NCBI GenBank assembly: GCA_002270295.1 | Contig: NISF01000001.1 | Span: forward strand, 1,178,001-1,242,000 | DNA: 64,000 nt | Source of the DNA: Enterobacter sp. 10-1 | Lineage (GTDB): Bacteria; Pseudomonadota; Gammaproteobacteria; Enterobacterales; Enterobacteriaceae | Direction of reading: 5' to 3' | Part shown: positions 35,989 to 43,820 of the stretch, in pieces | Layout: every line of letters starts with the position of its first letter | How positions within the stretch are numbered: position 1 is the first letter of the stretch | Made by a program: the position numbers and the translations under genes | The notes under the pieces: generated by a model | The model's input: only the letters and a program-made list of their open reading frames with translations | Database searches by the model: none | What the model was told of the DNA's origin: nothing

Positions 35989-36601
35989 TCCCCCCTTTGC
36001 CCGTCAGATGCAGGTGTGCCGCTGTTCTCTGTGTGGCCTGGTGTGCGCCGACGAAACGGCGTTCGGCGTGCGTGGTAAATGTCCTCGCTGCCAGACGGTG
36101 CTGCCCGGCCGCCAGTCCGGGCGTCCGCATTTGAGCTGGGCGCTGCTTTTAACCTCCATGATCCTATACGTACCCGCCAATATTTTCCCGGTAATGTACA
36201 CAACGCTTCTCGGTCATGGCAGTGAAAGCACGATCCTTTCCGGCATCGTGGCCTTCTGGCGAAGCGGGTCGTGGGGCATTGCGGCGATCATTTTTATTGC
36301 CAGCGTGATGGTTCCCTGCCTGAAATTTCTGTCAATGAGCGTATTGCTGATCTCAACTGCCCGAAAGAGCCGCTGGGCCAGATGCGAACGGGCCAGGCTG
36401 TACCGGATAACGGAGTGGATTGGCCGTTGGTCGATGCTGGATGTGGTGGTGGTGGCCGCAGTGTGCGGTCTGCTCCGCTTTCATGTGCTCAGCGAGGCCG
36501 AACCCCGGGTTGGGATTCTGCTTTTCGGCCTGGTGGTCATTTTGACTATGTTTTGTGCGCTGAGTTTTAAACCAAAAACGCTATGGGAAGACAAGCAATG
36601 A
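35981..36601 (+). CDS. PqiA-type membrane protein, second half (split PqiA)
   Basis: A 206-residue protein with a second cysteine motif (CRCSLCGLVCADE and KCPRCQ, about 10-42) and four helices (ILYVPANIFPVMYTTLLG; SMLDVVVVAAVCGLLRF). It starts at GTG 35981 (or 35978), with GAGGAG about 10 bases upstream inside the preceding gene. The overlap with both neighbours indicates coupled translation. Together with the first half it rebuilds the two-domain PqiA. Confidence 0.82.
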   Translation: MSNPPFARQMQVCRCSLCGLVCADETAFGVRGKCPRCQTVLPGRQSGRPHLSWALLLTSMILYVPANIFPVMYTTLLGHGSESTILSGIVAFWRSGSWGIAAIIFIASVMVPCLKFLSMSVLLISTARKSRWARCERARLYRITEWIGRWSMLDVVVVAAVCGLLRFHVLSEAEPRVGILLFGLVVILTMFCALSFKPKTLWEDKQ

Positions 36602-38232
36602 AGCCTCCTGTTTCGGGTATTCCTCTTTTTCGTCACGGCCGCTGGCGCAATGCCGTCATCTGGCTGATCCCCGCGGTCGCGTTTGTGGTCGCCGTGTCGA
36701 TGGTTATCCAGGCACGCCTGTCCGTCGGGCCGGAGGTGGTGATTACGTTTCGCAGCGCCGCCGGTCTCGAAGCCGGAAAAACAGCGGTGAAATATAAAGA
36801 TGTCACCGTCGGGCTGGTGAAGGAAATCACCCTCAGCCCCGATAACACCCAGGTGTTAGTACGGGTCACGCTTGGCAGAAGCGCTCAGCATCTGGCGCTC
36901 GCCGACACCCGATTTTGGGTGGTCAGGCCGCGAGTCGGGATGAGCGGCGTCAGCGGCATTGATACGCTGTTGTCAGGGGCCTACATCGGCGTGGACAGAG
37001 GGAAGTCCGATGAAAGTAAATACCAGTTCACCGGAATGGAAACCCCTCCGGCTATTGTCAACGACATGACGGGCAGCCAGTTTATGCTGGAAGCGGACGA
37101 CCTTGGATCGCTGGATATTAACTCTCCGGTTTACTATCGCCGCATTCCGGTGGGGCGGGTCACCTCCTGGCAGCTGCGCAAAGACGGCAGGGGAATCGAT
37201 CTCAACATCTTTATTGATGCCCCTTATGACCGCCTGGTCACGGCGGATTCGCGATTCTGGAATGTGAGCGGCGTGGATCTCTCGGTAGGGAGCGACGGTT
37301 TTCAGCTTAAAACCCAGACGCTCGCCGCCATCATGGCGGGGGGGATCGCGTTCTCAAGGCCGGATGACCCAACCCGCGGCGTGCTCTATAAGCAAACGCG
37401 TTACAAACTGGCAGCTGATCGGGAAAGCGCGATGGCGCCTGAGGATGGTCCGCCGGTGCGTTTTCAACTGCGTTTTGAACACGGCTTACATGGCCTGAAC
37501 ATTGGCGCTCCGGTTGAGTTTTCCAGCGTGCGGATCGGACGCGTTGCCGCCGTCGAGCTTGACTATAACCCCGACGGATATCGCTTTCCGACCATTGTGG
37601 ATATTGACGTTTATCCCTCGCGGATGGGCAATGTGCTGGAAAAGCTGCCGAAACCAACAGGCGACACGGACCTCAATACGGCCCTTTTCACGCGCGAGAT
37701 GATCGCGCACGGGCTGCGAGCGCAGGCCACTTCCAGCAGTCTGCTGACGGGGCAACTTTACATCTCGCTCGATTTCTTACCGGATGCGCCAAAAGTGAAC
37801 TTTGATGCGACCAGGCGCCCGGTTGAGCTGCCCACCGTGAATGGCGGGCTGACAATCCTTCAGGACCAGCTCACGGATATCGCCAGGAAAATAAACAAAA
37901 TGCCGCTGGATAAGATCGGGACCAACATGAATAACACGCTGGAAGAGCTGAATAAAACTCTGCGAATGGTGAACAATCAGTCTCTGCCCGCCGCCAACCG
38001 CCTGATGCAACAGACTCAGAAAACGACACAAGACGCGCGGAACCTGCTGGCGGAAGATTCCCCCCTGATGATTAACCTCCTGCAGTCCTTACAGGAGACC
38101 ACGCGAACGCTGCGGGCCGTCCGCAGCCTGACAAACCAGCTGGATCGCCAGCCGGAATCGCTATTGCAGGGCCGCTCCGCAGATGCAGAGCTGAACGATC
38201 CCCGTTCACTTAAGGCAGGAGAACGACCATGA
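36598..38232 (+). CDS. pqiB: PqiB-like MCE-domain protein
   Basis: A 544-residue protein, close to E. coli PqiB (546). A signal-anchor helix (about 20-38) is followed by three MCE domains (starting near residues 45, 160 and 285; motifs AGLEAGKTAVKYKDVTVG, LDINSPVYYRRIPVG, GLNIGAPVEFSSVRIG). A long C-terminal helical needle region follows (about 415-525, rich in N, Q and L). It should form a hexameric periplasmic tunnel for lipid movement between membranes. Start ATG overlaps the pqiA-2 stop (ATGA), and its stop overlaps the pqiC start. Confidence 0.9.
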   Translation: MKPPVSGIPLFRHGRWRNAVIWLIPAVAFVVAVSMVIQARLSVGPEVVITFRSAAGLEAGKTAVKYKDVTVGLVKEITLSPDNTQVLVRVTLGRSAQHLALADTRFWVVRPRVGMSGVSGIDTLLSGAYIGVDRGKSDESKYQFTGMETPPAIVNDMTGSQFMLEADDLGSLDINSPVYYRRIPVGRVTSWQLRKDGRGIDLNIFIDAPYDRLVTADSRFWNVSGVDLSVGSDGFQLKTQTLAAIMAGGIAFSRPDDPTRGVLYKQTRYKLAADRESAMAPEDGPPVRFQLRFEHGLHGLNIGAPVEFSSVRIGRVAAVELDYNPDGYRFPTIVDIDVYPSRMGNVLEKLPKPTGDTDLNTALFTREMIAHGLRAQATSSSLLTGQLYISLDFLPDAPKVNFDATRRPVELPTVNGGLTILQDQLTDIARKINKMPLDKIGTNMNNTLEELNKTLRMVNNQSLPAANRLMQQTQKTTQDARNLLAEDSPLMINLLQSLQETTRTLRAVRSLTNQLDRQPESLLQGRSADAELNDPRSLKAGERP

Positions 38233-38834
38233 GAACCGTTTTATGTCTTATCCTCGGCGTCATGTGCCTGCCGGCAGGATGCTCATCTCCCCAGGTGCGC
38301 TACCACTCGCTGGTCAATTCTGACTCCGTTTCCCGCGCCGTCGCGCAGGCCGACTTTGTGATTGATCTGCTGCCCGTTGGCGTTCCGGCCCAGCTGGACA
38401 CTCAACAAGTTGTGGTTCGCCAAAGCGACAGTCGCATCGTCGTTCTGGACAACGATCGCTGGCTAAGCCCGCTGGGCGATGAGCTGCAGACGGCGCTGTC
38501 CCTCAGCATGACGCAGCAGCTTAACACTGTGGATGTGGCGGGGCTGGCGCGGGATAACAGCAAACCTGTGATACGGGTTCTGCTGCAGGTTCGGCGTTTT
38601 GATAGCTGGCCCGGCAAGGCCGTCAGCCTGGATGCTGGCTGGAGCCTATCCACGCAGCGAGGGGACGAAAATCGCCGGCTGGTGTGCAAAAGCCACCTGT
38701 CGCAAACTCTCTCCGGCGATCCGGCGCAGATGTTTGCTGCCTGGCAGCGCGTGGTTGAGCGCCTGGCGAGCCAGATAGGACAGACCGCGACGGACTGGGT
38801 GGCGACGGGCGCGGCCGTTTGTCGCCGTGACTAA
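38229..38834 (+). CDS. pqiC: PqiC-like outer-membrane lipoprotein
   Basis: A 201-residue lipoprotein with lipobox LPAGC (cysteine 19) and an ABC-type transport auxiliary domain (FVIDLLPVGVPAQLDTQQVV; DRWLSPLGDELQTALS). In E. coli PqiC docks the PqiB needle to the outer membrane. It is the last gene of the operon, overlapping pqiB by 4 bases, and precedes a bidirectional hairpin. Confidence 0.88.
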   Translation: MRTVLCLILGVMCLPAGCSSPQVRYHSLVNSDSVSRAVAQADFVIDLLPVGVPAQLDTQQVVVRQSDSRIVVLDNDRWLSPLGDELQTALSLSMTQQLNTVDVAGLARDNSKPVIRVLLQVRRFDSWPGKAVSLDAGWSLSTQRGDENRRLVCKSHLSQTLSGDPAQMFAAWQRVVERLASQIGQTATDWVATGAAVCRRD

Positions 38835-38868
38835 TCTTTCTTAGCGTAACTTTCTTAGCGTATAAACA

Positions 38869-38894
38869 ACCGGGTTCGCGGCGGCGAACCCGGT
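38869..38894. terminator. Bidirectional terminator between pqiC and tetR
   Basis: ACCGGGTTCGC (38869-38879) and GCGAACCCGGT (38884-38894) form a perfect 11-bp stem with a GGCG loop. Just before it lies a tandem 14-base repeat (CTTTCTTAGCGTAA/T at 38836-38849 and 38850-38863). Confidence 0.75.
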
Positions 38895-38922
38895 CTTCAC
38901 ATGCCCGCTGGCCGGGCAGGGG

Positions 38923-39546
38923 CTATTCAGGTTTTTTAAGCGCGCCGTCGAGAAACAGCCGCACGCCATTCCTGACCATCTCACTGACTTTTTCCTGAGT
39001 AAAATCGGGCATATTGCGCAAGAAAAACAAGACCTCGGTTTCCGCTTTGATCAGCGATGTAAACTGGATGGCGCGAAGCATTGGCTCCGACGGCGCCAGT
39101 TCACCCCGTTCCATCGCCGCCTGCATTTCCTGGGCCAGCGCCTCCATGCTTTGGCGGATGCCGGATTCCAGAAACAGTTTCCCGATATCGGAGTGGCCGG
39201 CTTCGCCCAGCACAACGCGATAGATCTGCAGCGCCTGGTTATCGCATGCCACTACCCGCAGCATATCTTCACCAAAGCGGATGAGTTTTTGTTCCAGGGA
39301 GAGGTGCTGGTTTTCCGGTTGAGTCAGCCCGCTTGCCGCTTCGGTGAGAAACCTGGCGCTGTAGTTGCGCACAACCGTTTCAAACAACGCCTCTTTTGAA
39401 GAGAAGTATTTATAGAGCGTGGCCTTCGAGCCACCGGCACGTCTGGCTACTTCATCCATTGAGGCACGTTCGTAGCCAACCTCCAGAAACACCTCGGCGG
39501 CGGCGGCCACGATCCCCTCGCGGCGCGCTTGCGTCAGTACCTTCAT
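38923..39546 (-). CDS. TetR-family repressor facing the pqi-like operon
   Basis: A 207-residue protein. Residues 5-50 form a TetR HTH (GYERASMDEVARRAGGSKAT, LYKYFSSKEALFE), followed by an AefR/TetR_C_7-like ligand domain. AAGGG lies 7 bases before the ATG. A perfect palindrome lies 35 bases upstream, and its core also occurs before the DUF3313-pqi operon, so this TetR probably represses both itself and that operon. Ligand unknown. Confidence 0.85.
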   Translation of the reverse strand: MKVLTQARREGIVAAAAEVFLEVGYERASMDEVARRAGGSKATLYKYFSSKEALFETVVRNYSARFLTEAASGLTQPENQHLSLEQKLIRFGEDMLRVVACDNQALQIYRVVLGEAGHSDIGKLFLESGIRQSMEALAQEMQAAMERGELAPSEPMLRAIQFTSLIKAETEVLFFLRNMPDFTQEKVSEMVRNGVRLFLDGALKKPE

Positions 39547-39580
39547 GTTGAACCCTTAGCTGGTTAAAAAATGAATAACT

Positions 39581-39594
39581 ATACCGTACGGTAT
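39581..39594. promoter_or_regulatory. Palindromic operator upstream of tetR
   Basis: ATACCGTACGGTAT is a perfect 14-bp palindrome 35 bases upstream of the tetR start. Its ACCGTAC core and adjoining (A/G)GT recur at 34520-34529 before the pqi-like operon. Confidence 0.7.
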
Positions 39595-39786
39595 TCACGC
39601 ATTATGCCACGGTAGCGCGCTGAATGCCTTGACCGGGATCGCTCTCTGCGGGCAGCGCCGTCACGTCGCCGGCGGCATTTGCTGCCCGATATTGCTTTAA
39701 ACCGTCGTGGCCGGGAATTTCGCGGCCGGTTGAGCTCAACGGACATGTTTCCCGTGGTCATTACCGGGTGAGAAGGTATTGATTGA

Positions 39787-39795
39787 TGCTATAAT
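39787..39795 (+). promoter_or_regulatory. Extended -10 promoter of the dgcJ-like gene
   Basis: TGCTATAAT is a perfect extended -10 (TGnTATAAT). It would start transcription around 39802, giving a leader of about 34 bases to the TTG start at 39836. No good -35 is needed for this class. Confidence 0.6.
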
Positions 39796-39835
39796 TGCCG
39801 TCACTTGTTGGTGGTACGACAGGGAGTTAGCCATC

Positions 39836-41353
39836 TTGTCCAGTCAAAAATATATCAGCGCAATCGTACTGATCGTGGTTTGCACTACGGCTCTTTTTAC
39901 CGCGTTGGCCGTTCGTGAAGGGCGTGCTTTGCAGAATTATATGGGATATGTTGCCGAAAATGGTAAATCAGCACTTTTCCATGAAGAGTCCATTAACCAG
40001 AATATTGCCACCCGGCTTTCGCGGGCATTTTATACCCAGGCATTTTCTGCCCCCTCAAGCGAACGTGAACGGAAAAATGTCTGTCAGTCCCTTGAAACTG
40101 AAGGCGACATCCACGGCTTCAATCTGCTGAAAAAGAACAGAAATAACCTGCAAGGTACCCTGCAAACCCGCAATGAATCGTGTGAAGAATGGGCGGGTGA
40201 TATTAATGCGCTGGCGGTTATTCACTCCGCGGAGAGCGCGGCTATATCGAAGTACAGCTTTTCAAACTATGCCGGTTATACTTTCAGGAATATCAGATAC
40301 TATATCGATCTTTCTCATAACTATATTTATATTAATCATTTGATTAATACTCAGAATTACACTTTTAGTAACTGGTTAGTTGGCGATAATAGCAGCATCA
40401 ATATTGCGCGCAGCGCGCACACCATTTCTATTGATGACAACGCCCTGAATGACCTGCTTAAAGGTGAAAGCACGCTGTCTCATATCTATCATGATGGATA
40501 TACCCAAAACAATATTATCAGCATGCTTACCCCGGTGTTTTTGGGGGATAAGGTGAAGGGCATTCTGATCACAGACATCAATATTAACGATCTTGTGGTT
40601 TCGTTTAAAACCGTCGATCGCCCGCTGCTGTGGCGCTTCCTCTCGTTGTATGTTACTGATAATGTGACTGGAACGCATATTTTTTTCCATAAACCCTACG
40701 TCAAAACTTATGATTTGATCAGCTACGCAGACTCGCTTACCCAGTATTACACCCTCCATGCGAAGCTGGACGCCATCTACGTCATTATTGCCAATTTATG
40801 GCTGTTCATGCTTTATATCCTGGGAACCTGGGCGCTATGTCGCTATGCCCGTAAGCAGTTAATCAGGCATGAATCGCTTTCCCGGGATAACGTGACGGAT
40901 GCGATGACCGGACTGTGTAACAGAAAAATCATGGCGCCGGAGTTTGAACAAAAAATCCGCTCCCTCGTTGAGCGAAATATCCCGGTCACGGTTATTGCAA
41001 TTGACAGCGATGGGCTTAAAAAAATTAATGATACCCAGGGCCATCATATGGGGGATAAAGCGATACAGATGCTGGGGTCAGCGCTGGGGAGCGCCATTCG
41101 TAAGAGCGACTACGGAATACGGCTGGGCGGCGATGAGTTCTGTCTGGTTCTTATTGATTATTCCCTGAATAAATCCCGCGATGTTATTGCCCGCGCGCAG
41201 GAACATTTGCTCACCATCGATCGTGATAGGCTGGTGGCGTTTTCCTGGGGCGCGTATCAACTTCAGTCGGGGGATACGCTGGCGCAGGCGATGCTCAAAG
41301 CTGACGATTTACTCTATCAACATAAACGCAGCAAATATGCCGAACGGAAATGA
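39836..41353 (+). CDS. dgcJ: Membrane diguanylate cyclase, DgcJ-like
   Basis: A 505-residue protein with a membrane helix at about 8-28, a periplasmic sensor (about 30-320) and a second helix (about 335-357). The GGDEF domain (IRLGGDEFCLVL) has an intact I-site RKSD. Sensor phrases such as GDIHGFNLL, LQGTLQTRNESC and DRPLLWRFLSL parallel E. coli DgcJ/YeaJ. TTG 39836 is preferred as start because AGGGAG lies 9 bases upstream and the extended -10 is 41 bases upstream; the frame opens at TTG 39779, inside the promoter. It likely makes c-di-GMP in response to a periplasmic cue. Confidence 0.82.
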   Translation: MSSQKYISAIVLIVVCTTALFTALAVREGRALQNYMGYVAENGKSALFHEESINQNIATRLSRAFYTQAFSAPSSERERKNVCQSLETEGDIHGFNLLKKNRNNLQGTLQTRNESCEEWAGDINALAVIHSAESAAISKYSFSNYAGYTFRNIRYYIDLSHNYIYINHLINTQNYTFSNWLVGDNSSINIARSAHTISIDDNALNDLLKGESTLSHIYHDGYTQNNIISMLTPVFLGDKVKGILITDININDLVVSFKTVDRPLLWRFLSLYVTDNVTGTHIFFHKPYVKTYDLISYADSLTQYYTLHAKLDAIYVIIANLWLFMLYILGTWALCRYARKQLIRHESLSRDNVTDAMTGLCNRKIMAPEFEQKIRSLVERNIPVTVIAIDSDGLKKINDTQGHHMGDKAIQMLGSALGSAIRKSDYGIRLGGDEFCLVLIDYSLNKSRDVIARAQEHLLTIDRDRLVAFSWGAYQLQSGDTLAQAMLKADDLLYQHKRSKYAERK

Positions 41354-41417
41354 GGATATTAAGAAGGCGTCGCTGACGATAATAACAGCGACGCGGCTCT
41401 GTAAAGTGAAAAGTTAA

Positions 41418-41540
41418 TCAGAAGCAGTGGCTCATGCCGATATGCAGTATCAGGTCTTTATTTTCTCGCCACATGAGAAATATCAGCAGCAGGAGGGCCA
41501 GAATGAGGCAAGCCGCTACGGTCCTGAATGAACAATTCAT
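41418..41540 (-). CDS. 40-residue membrane peptide coupled to the MFS gene
   Basis: A short gene starting at the ATGA overlap with the MFS stop codon. The peptide has one strong hydrophobic helix (about 8-23, VAACLILALLLLIFLM), then WRENKDLILHIGMSHCF, with three cysteines overall. Overlap implies translational coupling. It resembles small transporter partner peptides in size and position only; no homologue is recognised. Confidence 0.6.
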   Translation of the reverse strand: MNCSFRTVAACLILALLLLIFLMWRENKDLILHIGMSHCF

Positions 41541-42739
41541 ACTTTCAGCCCCGTCAGCGCACGCTTTGAAACTTCCCGAATGGGCCAGTTCAGCGCCGCA
41601 GCGATAACGCTGAGAACGATACTTACGTACCAGACAATGCTATAGCTTCCGGTGATATCGTAAAGATATCCTCCCAGCCAGCCGCCAAGAAAAGCGCCTG
41701 CCTGATGCATCAGGAAGATAATTCCCCCCAGCATTGATAAGTTCCTTACGCCAAACATTGTTGCTACCGTTCCGTTAGTTAACGGTACGGTTGAAAGCCA
41801 GAGAAGCCCCATAGCGATACCAAAACAGTAGGCCGACCAGGTTGTAACCGGGAACGAGATAAACAAGGTAATGATTACCGCCCTGACAATGTACATCAGA
41901 CTCAGTAGCTTTGTTTTTGAATAGCGGCTGCCAAGCATCCCGGCGAAATAGGTCCCGAAAACATTAAATAAACCGACCAGAGCCAGCGTGGTGGTTCCGG
42001 CGATGACCGGGAGATGGTTATCCATAAGATATGAGGGTAGGTGAACACCAATGAAGACGACCTGGAATCCGCAGACGAAGAACCCGAGGGATAAAAGCCA
42101 GAATCCGGAGTGTCCCAGAGCTTCCCGTAATGCTTCGCTCATCGTCTGATGCGGTTCAGAATGCGCCGCTTCCTGACGCTGAAACAGCGCCGCGGCGGGC
42201 AGCATTAGCATAGCAACCATGCCGAGAGCGATCAGGGCCGATGCCCATCCCAGCCAGTGGATCAGCACCATGCTGCCGGGCAGCATGGCAAACTGCCCAA
42301 ATGACCCCGCCGCGGCAGTGAGCCCCATTGCCATGCTACGTTTTTCAGCGGGAACGGCGCGGCCAATAGCCCCGAGAATGACAGAAAATGAAGTGCCGGA
42401 CAGACCAATACCAATCAGTAATCCGGTACTGAGCGAGAGCAGCAGGGGGGTATGCGCAAACCCCATTAGCATCAGTCCCGCAGTATAAAAAATCGCCCCC
42501 GTGATGATGGTTCTGCGAGTCCCGAAGCGATCCGCCAGCGCCCCGGCAAACGGCTGCGCAACTCCCCAGATAATATTCTGTATTGCCATCGCAAACGCAA
42601 AAACTTCGCGTCCCCAGCCAAACTCAGCGCTCATAGGATGCAGAAAGAGGCCGAATCCATGCCTTATCCCAAGGGAGAGAAAGAGGACCAGCGCCCCGCC
42701 AGTAATCAGCCAGAAGCTTTTATTCTGCGAAAATGTCAT
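41537..42739 (-). CDS. MFS transporter
   Basis: A 400-residue major facilitator with 12 hydrophobic segments. The loop 2-3 motif AGALADRFGTRRTI follows helix 2, and GIRHGFGLFLHPMSAEFGWG near the N-terminus is typical of monocarboxylate/OFA-like MFS proteins. Substrate unknown. A tautomerase gene lies 80 bases upstream on the same strand and a MarR gene is divergent, suggesting a small regulated unit for an aromatic or keto acid; that is inference. Confidence 0.82.
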   Translation of the reverse strand: MTFSQNKSFWLITGGALVLFLSLGIRHGFGLFLHPMSAEFGWGREVFAFAMAIQNIIWGVAQPFAGALADRFGTRRTIITGAIFYTAGLMLMGFAHTPLLLSLSTGLLIGIGLSGTSFSVILGAIGRAVPAEKRSMAMGLTAAAGSFGQFAMLPGSMVLIHWLGWASALIALGMVAMLMLPAAALFQRQEAAHSEPHQTMSEALREALGHSGFWLLSLGFFVCGFQVVFIGVHLPSYLMDNHLPVIAGTTTLALVGLFNVFGTYFAGMLGSRYSKTKLLSLMYIVRAVIITLFISFPVTTWSAYCFGIAMGLLWLSTVPLTNGTVATMFGVRNLSMLGGIIFLMHQAGAFLGGWLGGYLYDITGSYSIVWYVSIVLSVIAAALNWPIREVSKRALTGLKV

Positions 42740-42818
42740 TAAAAACCCTCGAGGTTAATTGATAAAACGTCATCAACGACTTTATTTTTCACTTCTGACC
42801 GCACCCCGTAGCCCGGGA

Positions 42819-43202
42819 TCATTCGTCCGCGTACTGCGCCTCACCGTTGCCGAAGGACCAGTTTTCTTTTTTGACTTCCACCAGACTGATAAAGACATCT
42901 TGTTGACGAAGTCCCACCGCGTGGTGGAGTCCGTCTGCAATAGCCCGGTACAGCGCCTTTTTTTGCTGCGTGTTACGCCCTTCGTTCCAGGTTATCTGAA
43001 TGGCAACGAAGTCATCGGTGCGATTTATGCCGAGGTAGCCCGGATCATAAATCAACCCTGCCGGCTCATATTCACCGATCGCCTGAAAACGGTCATTCTC
43101 CGGGACGCCCACGCTCACCAATGCGTCGTAGACCGCGTCAGCTACTTTCTGACGATAGTCGGCGGGTTTCCCTTTACGTAAATCGATGCGAACAAATGGC
43201 AT
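42819..43202 (-). CDS. Tautomerase family protein (4-oxalocrotonate tautomerase-like)
   Basis: A 127-residue protein whose Met-Pro start (MPFVRIDLRKGK) would leave the catalytic N-terminal proline after methionine removal. It is longer than classical 60-residue 4-OT and fits the Tautomerase_2-type, two-unit fold. GAGGAG lies 6 bases before ATG 43202; the frame is open 20 codons more but those lack the proline. It is divergent from marR, with twin palindromes between. Confidence 0.82.
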   Translation of the reverse strand: MPFVRIDLRKGKPADYRQKVADAVYDALVSVGVPENDRFQAIGEYEPAGLIYDPGYLGINRTDDFVAIQITWNEGRNTQQKKALYRAIADGLHHAVGLRQQDVFISLVEVKKENWSFGNGEAQYADE

Positions 43203-43233
43203 AACGTCTCCTCGCGGCTGATTGAAAATACGT

Positions 43234-43268
43234 GCATATGCTCTTATTTGCAATATCAGCATATGCTG
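43234..43268. promoter_or_regulatory. Twin palindromes between tautomerase and marR genes
   Basis: GCATATGC (43234-43241) and CAGCATATGCTG (43257-43268) share the GCATATGC core, with centres 25 bases apart, in the 105-base divergent gap. They are candidate MarR operators. Confidence 0.6.
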
Positions 43269-43307
43269 GTAAAATCAAGACGTCAACGTTAATCAGGAAG
43301 GGGATGT

Positions 43308-43769
43308 ATGTCTCAGAATGAGGGTATCGGCGCGTCGTCTGGCGTAAGTTGTCACTGCACTACCTTGCGCAAAGCCTCCCGACGTCTGTCGCAATATTAC
43401 GACAGTATTTTGGCTGAAAGCGGGCTCAAGACCACCCAGAGGGCGATTCTGGCCCAGCTGCGGCGAGCTGGCAGCCTGTCGGTCAGTCATCTGGCTGAGG
43501 CCCTGGTCATGGATCGGGGAGGACTTGCCCATACGCTCAAACCTCTCCAGCGGGATGGCCTGATAAGCGTCGACGCAGACCCCTCCGATGGGCGCTCGCG
43601 TCTGGTGTCGCTGACTCCGGCCGGCAGGGAAAAACTCGGCGAGTCGGATGCCAGCTGGGCGCAGGCGCAGCAGCAGTTTGAACAAAAACTTGGGAAGGCG
43701 GAGGCGGCGACGCTGCAGGCCCTGTTGTCCCGTCTTGTGGCAGCCGAATTTGAACAGGACAACATCTAA
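43308..43769 (+). CDS. MarR-family regulator
   Basis: A 153-residue winged-helix protein. The DNA-binding part spans about residues 45-105 (LSVSHLAEALVMDRGGLAHT, DPSDGRSRLVSLT). A CHC motif near residue 15 could sense oxidants or metals. It is divergent from the tautomerase-MFS unit, which it likely represses. Confidence 0.85.
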   Translation: MSQNEGIGASSGVSCHCTTLRKASRRLSQYYDSILAESGLKTTQRAILAQLRRAGSLSVSHLAEALVMDRGGLAHTLKPLQRDGLISVDADPSDGRSRLVSLTPAGREKLGESDASWAQAQQQFEQKLGKAEAATLQALLSRLVAAEFEQDNI

Positions 43770-43820
43770 TAATGCAGGCAGTCAGGCTGATTCTCCGTCG
43801 ATCTTTGTCAGAGCGTGGTT

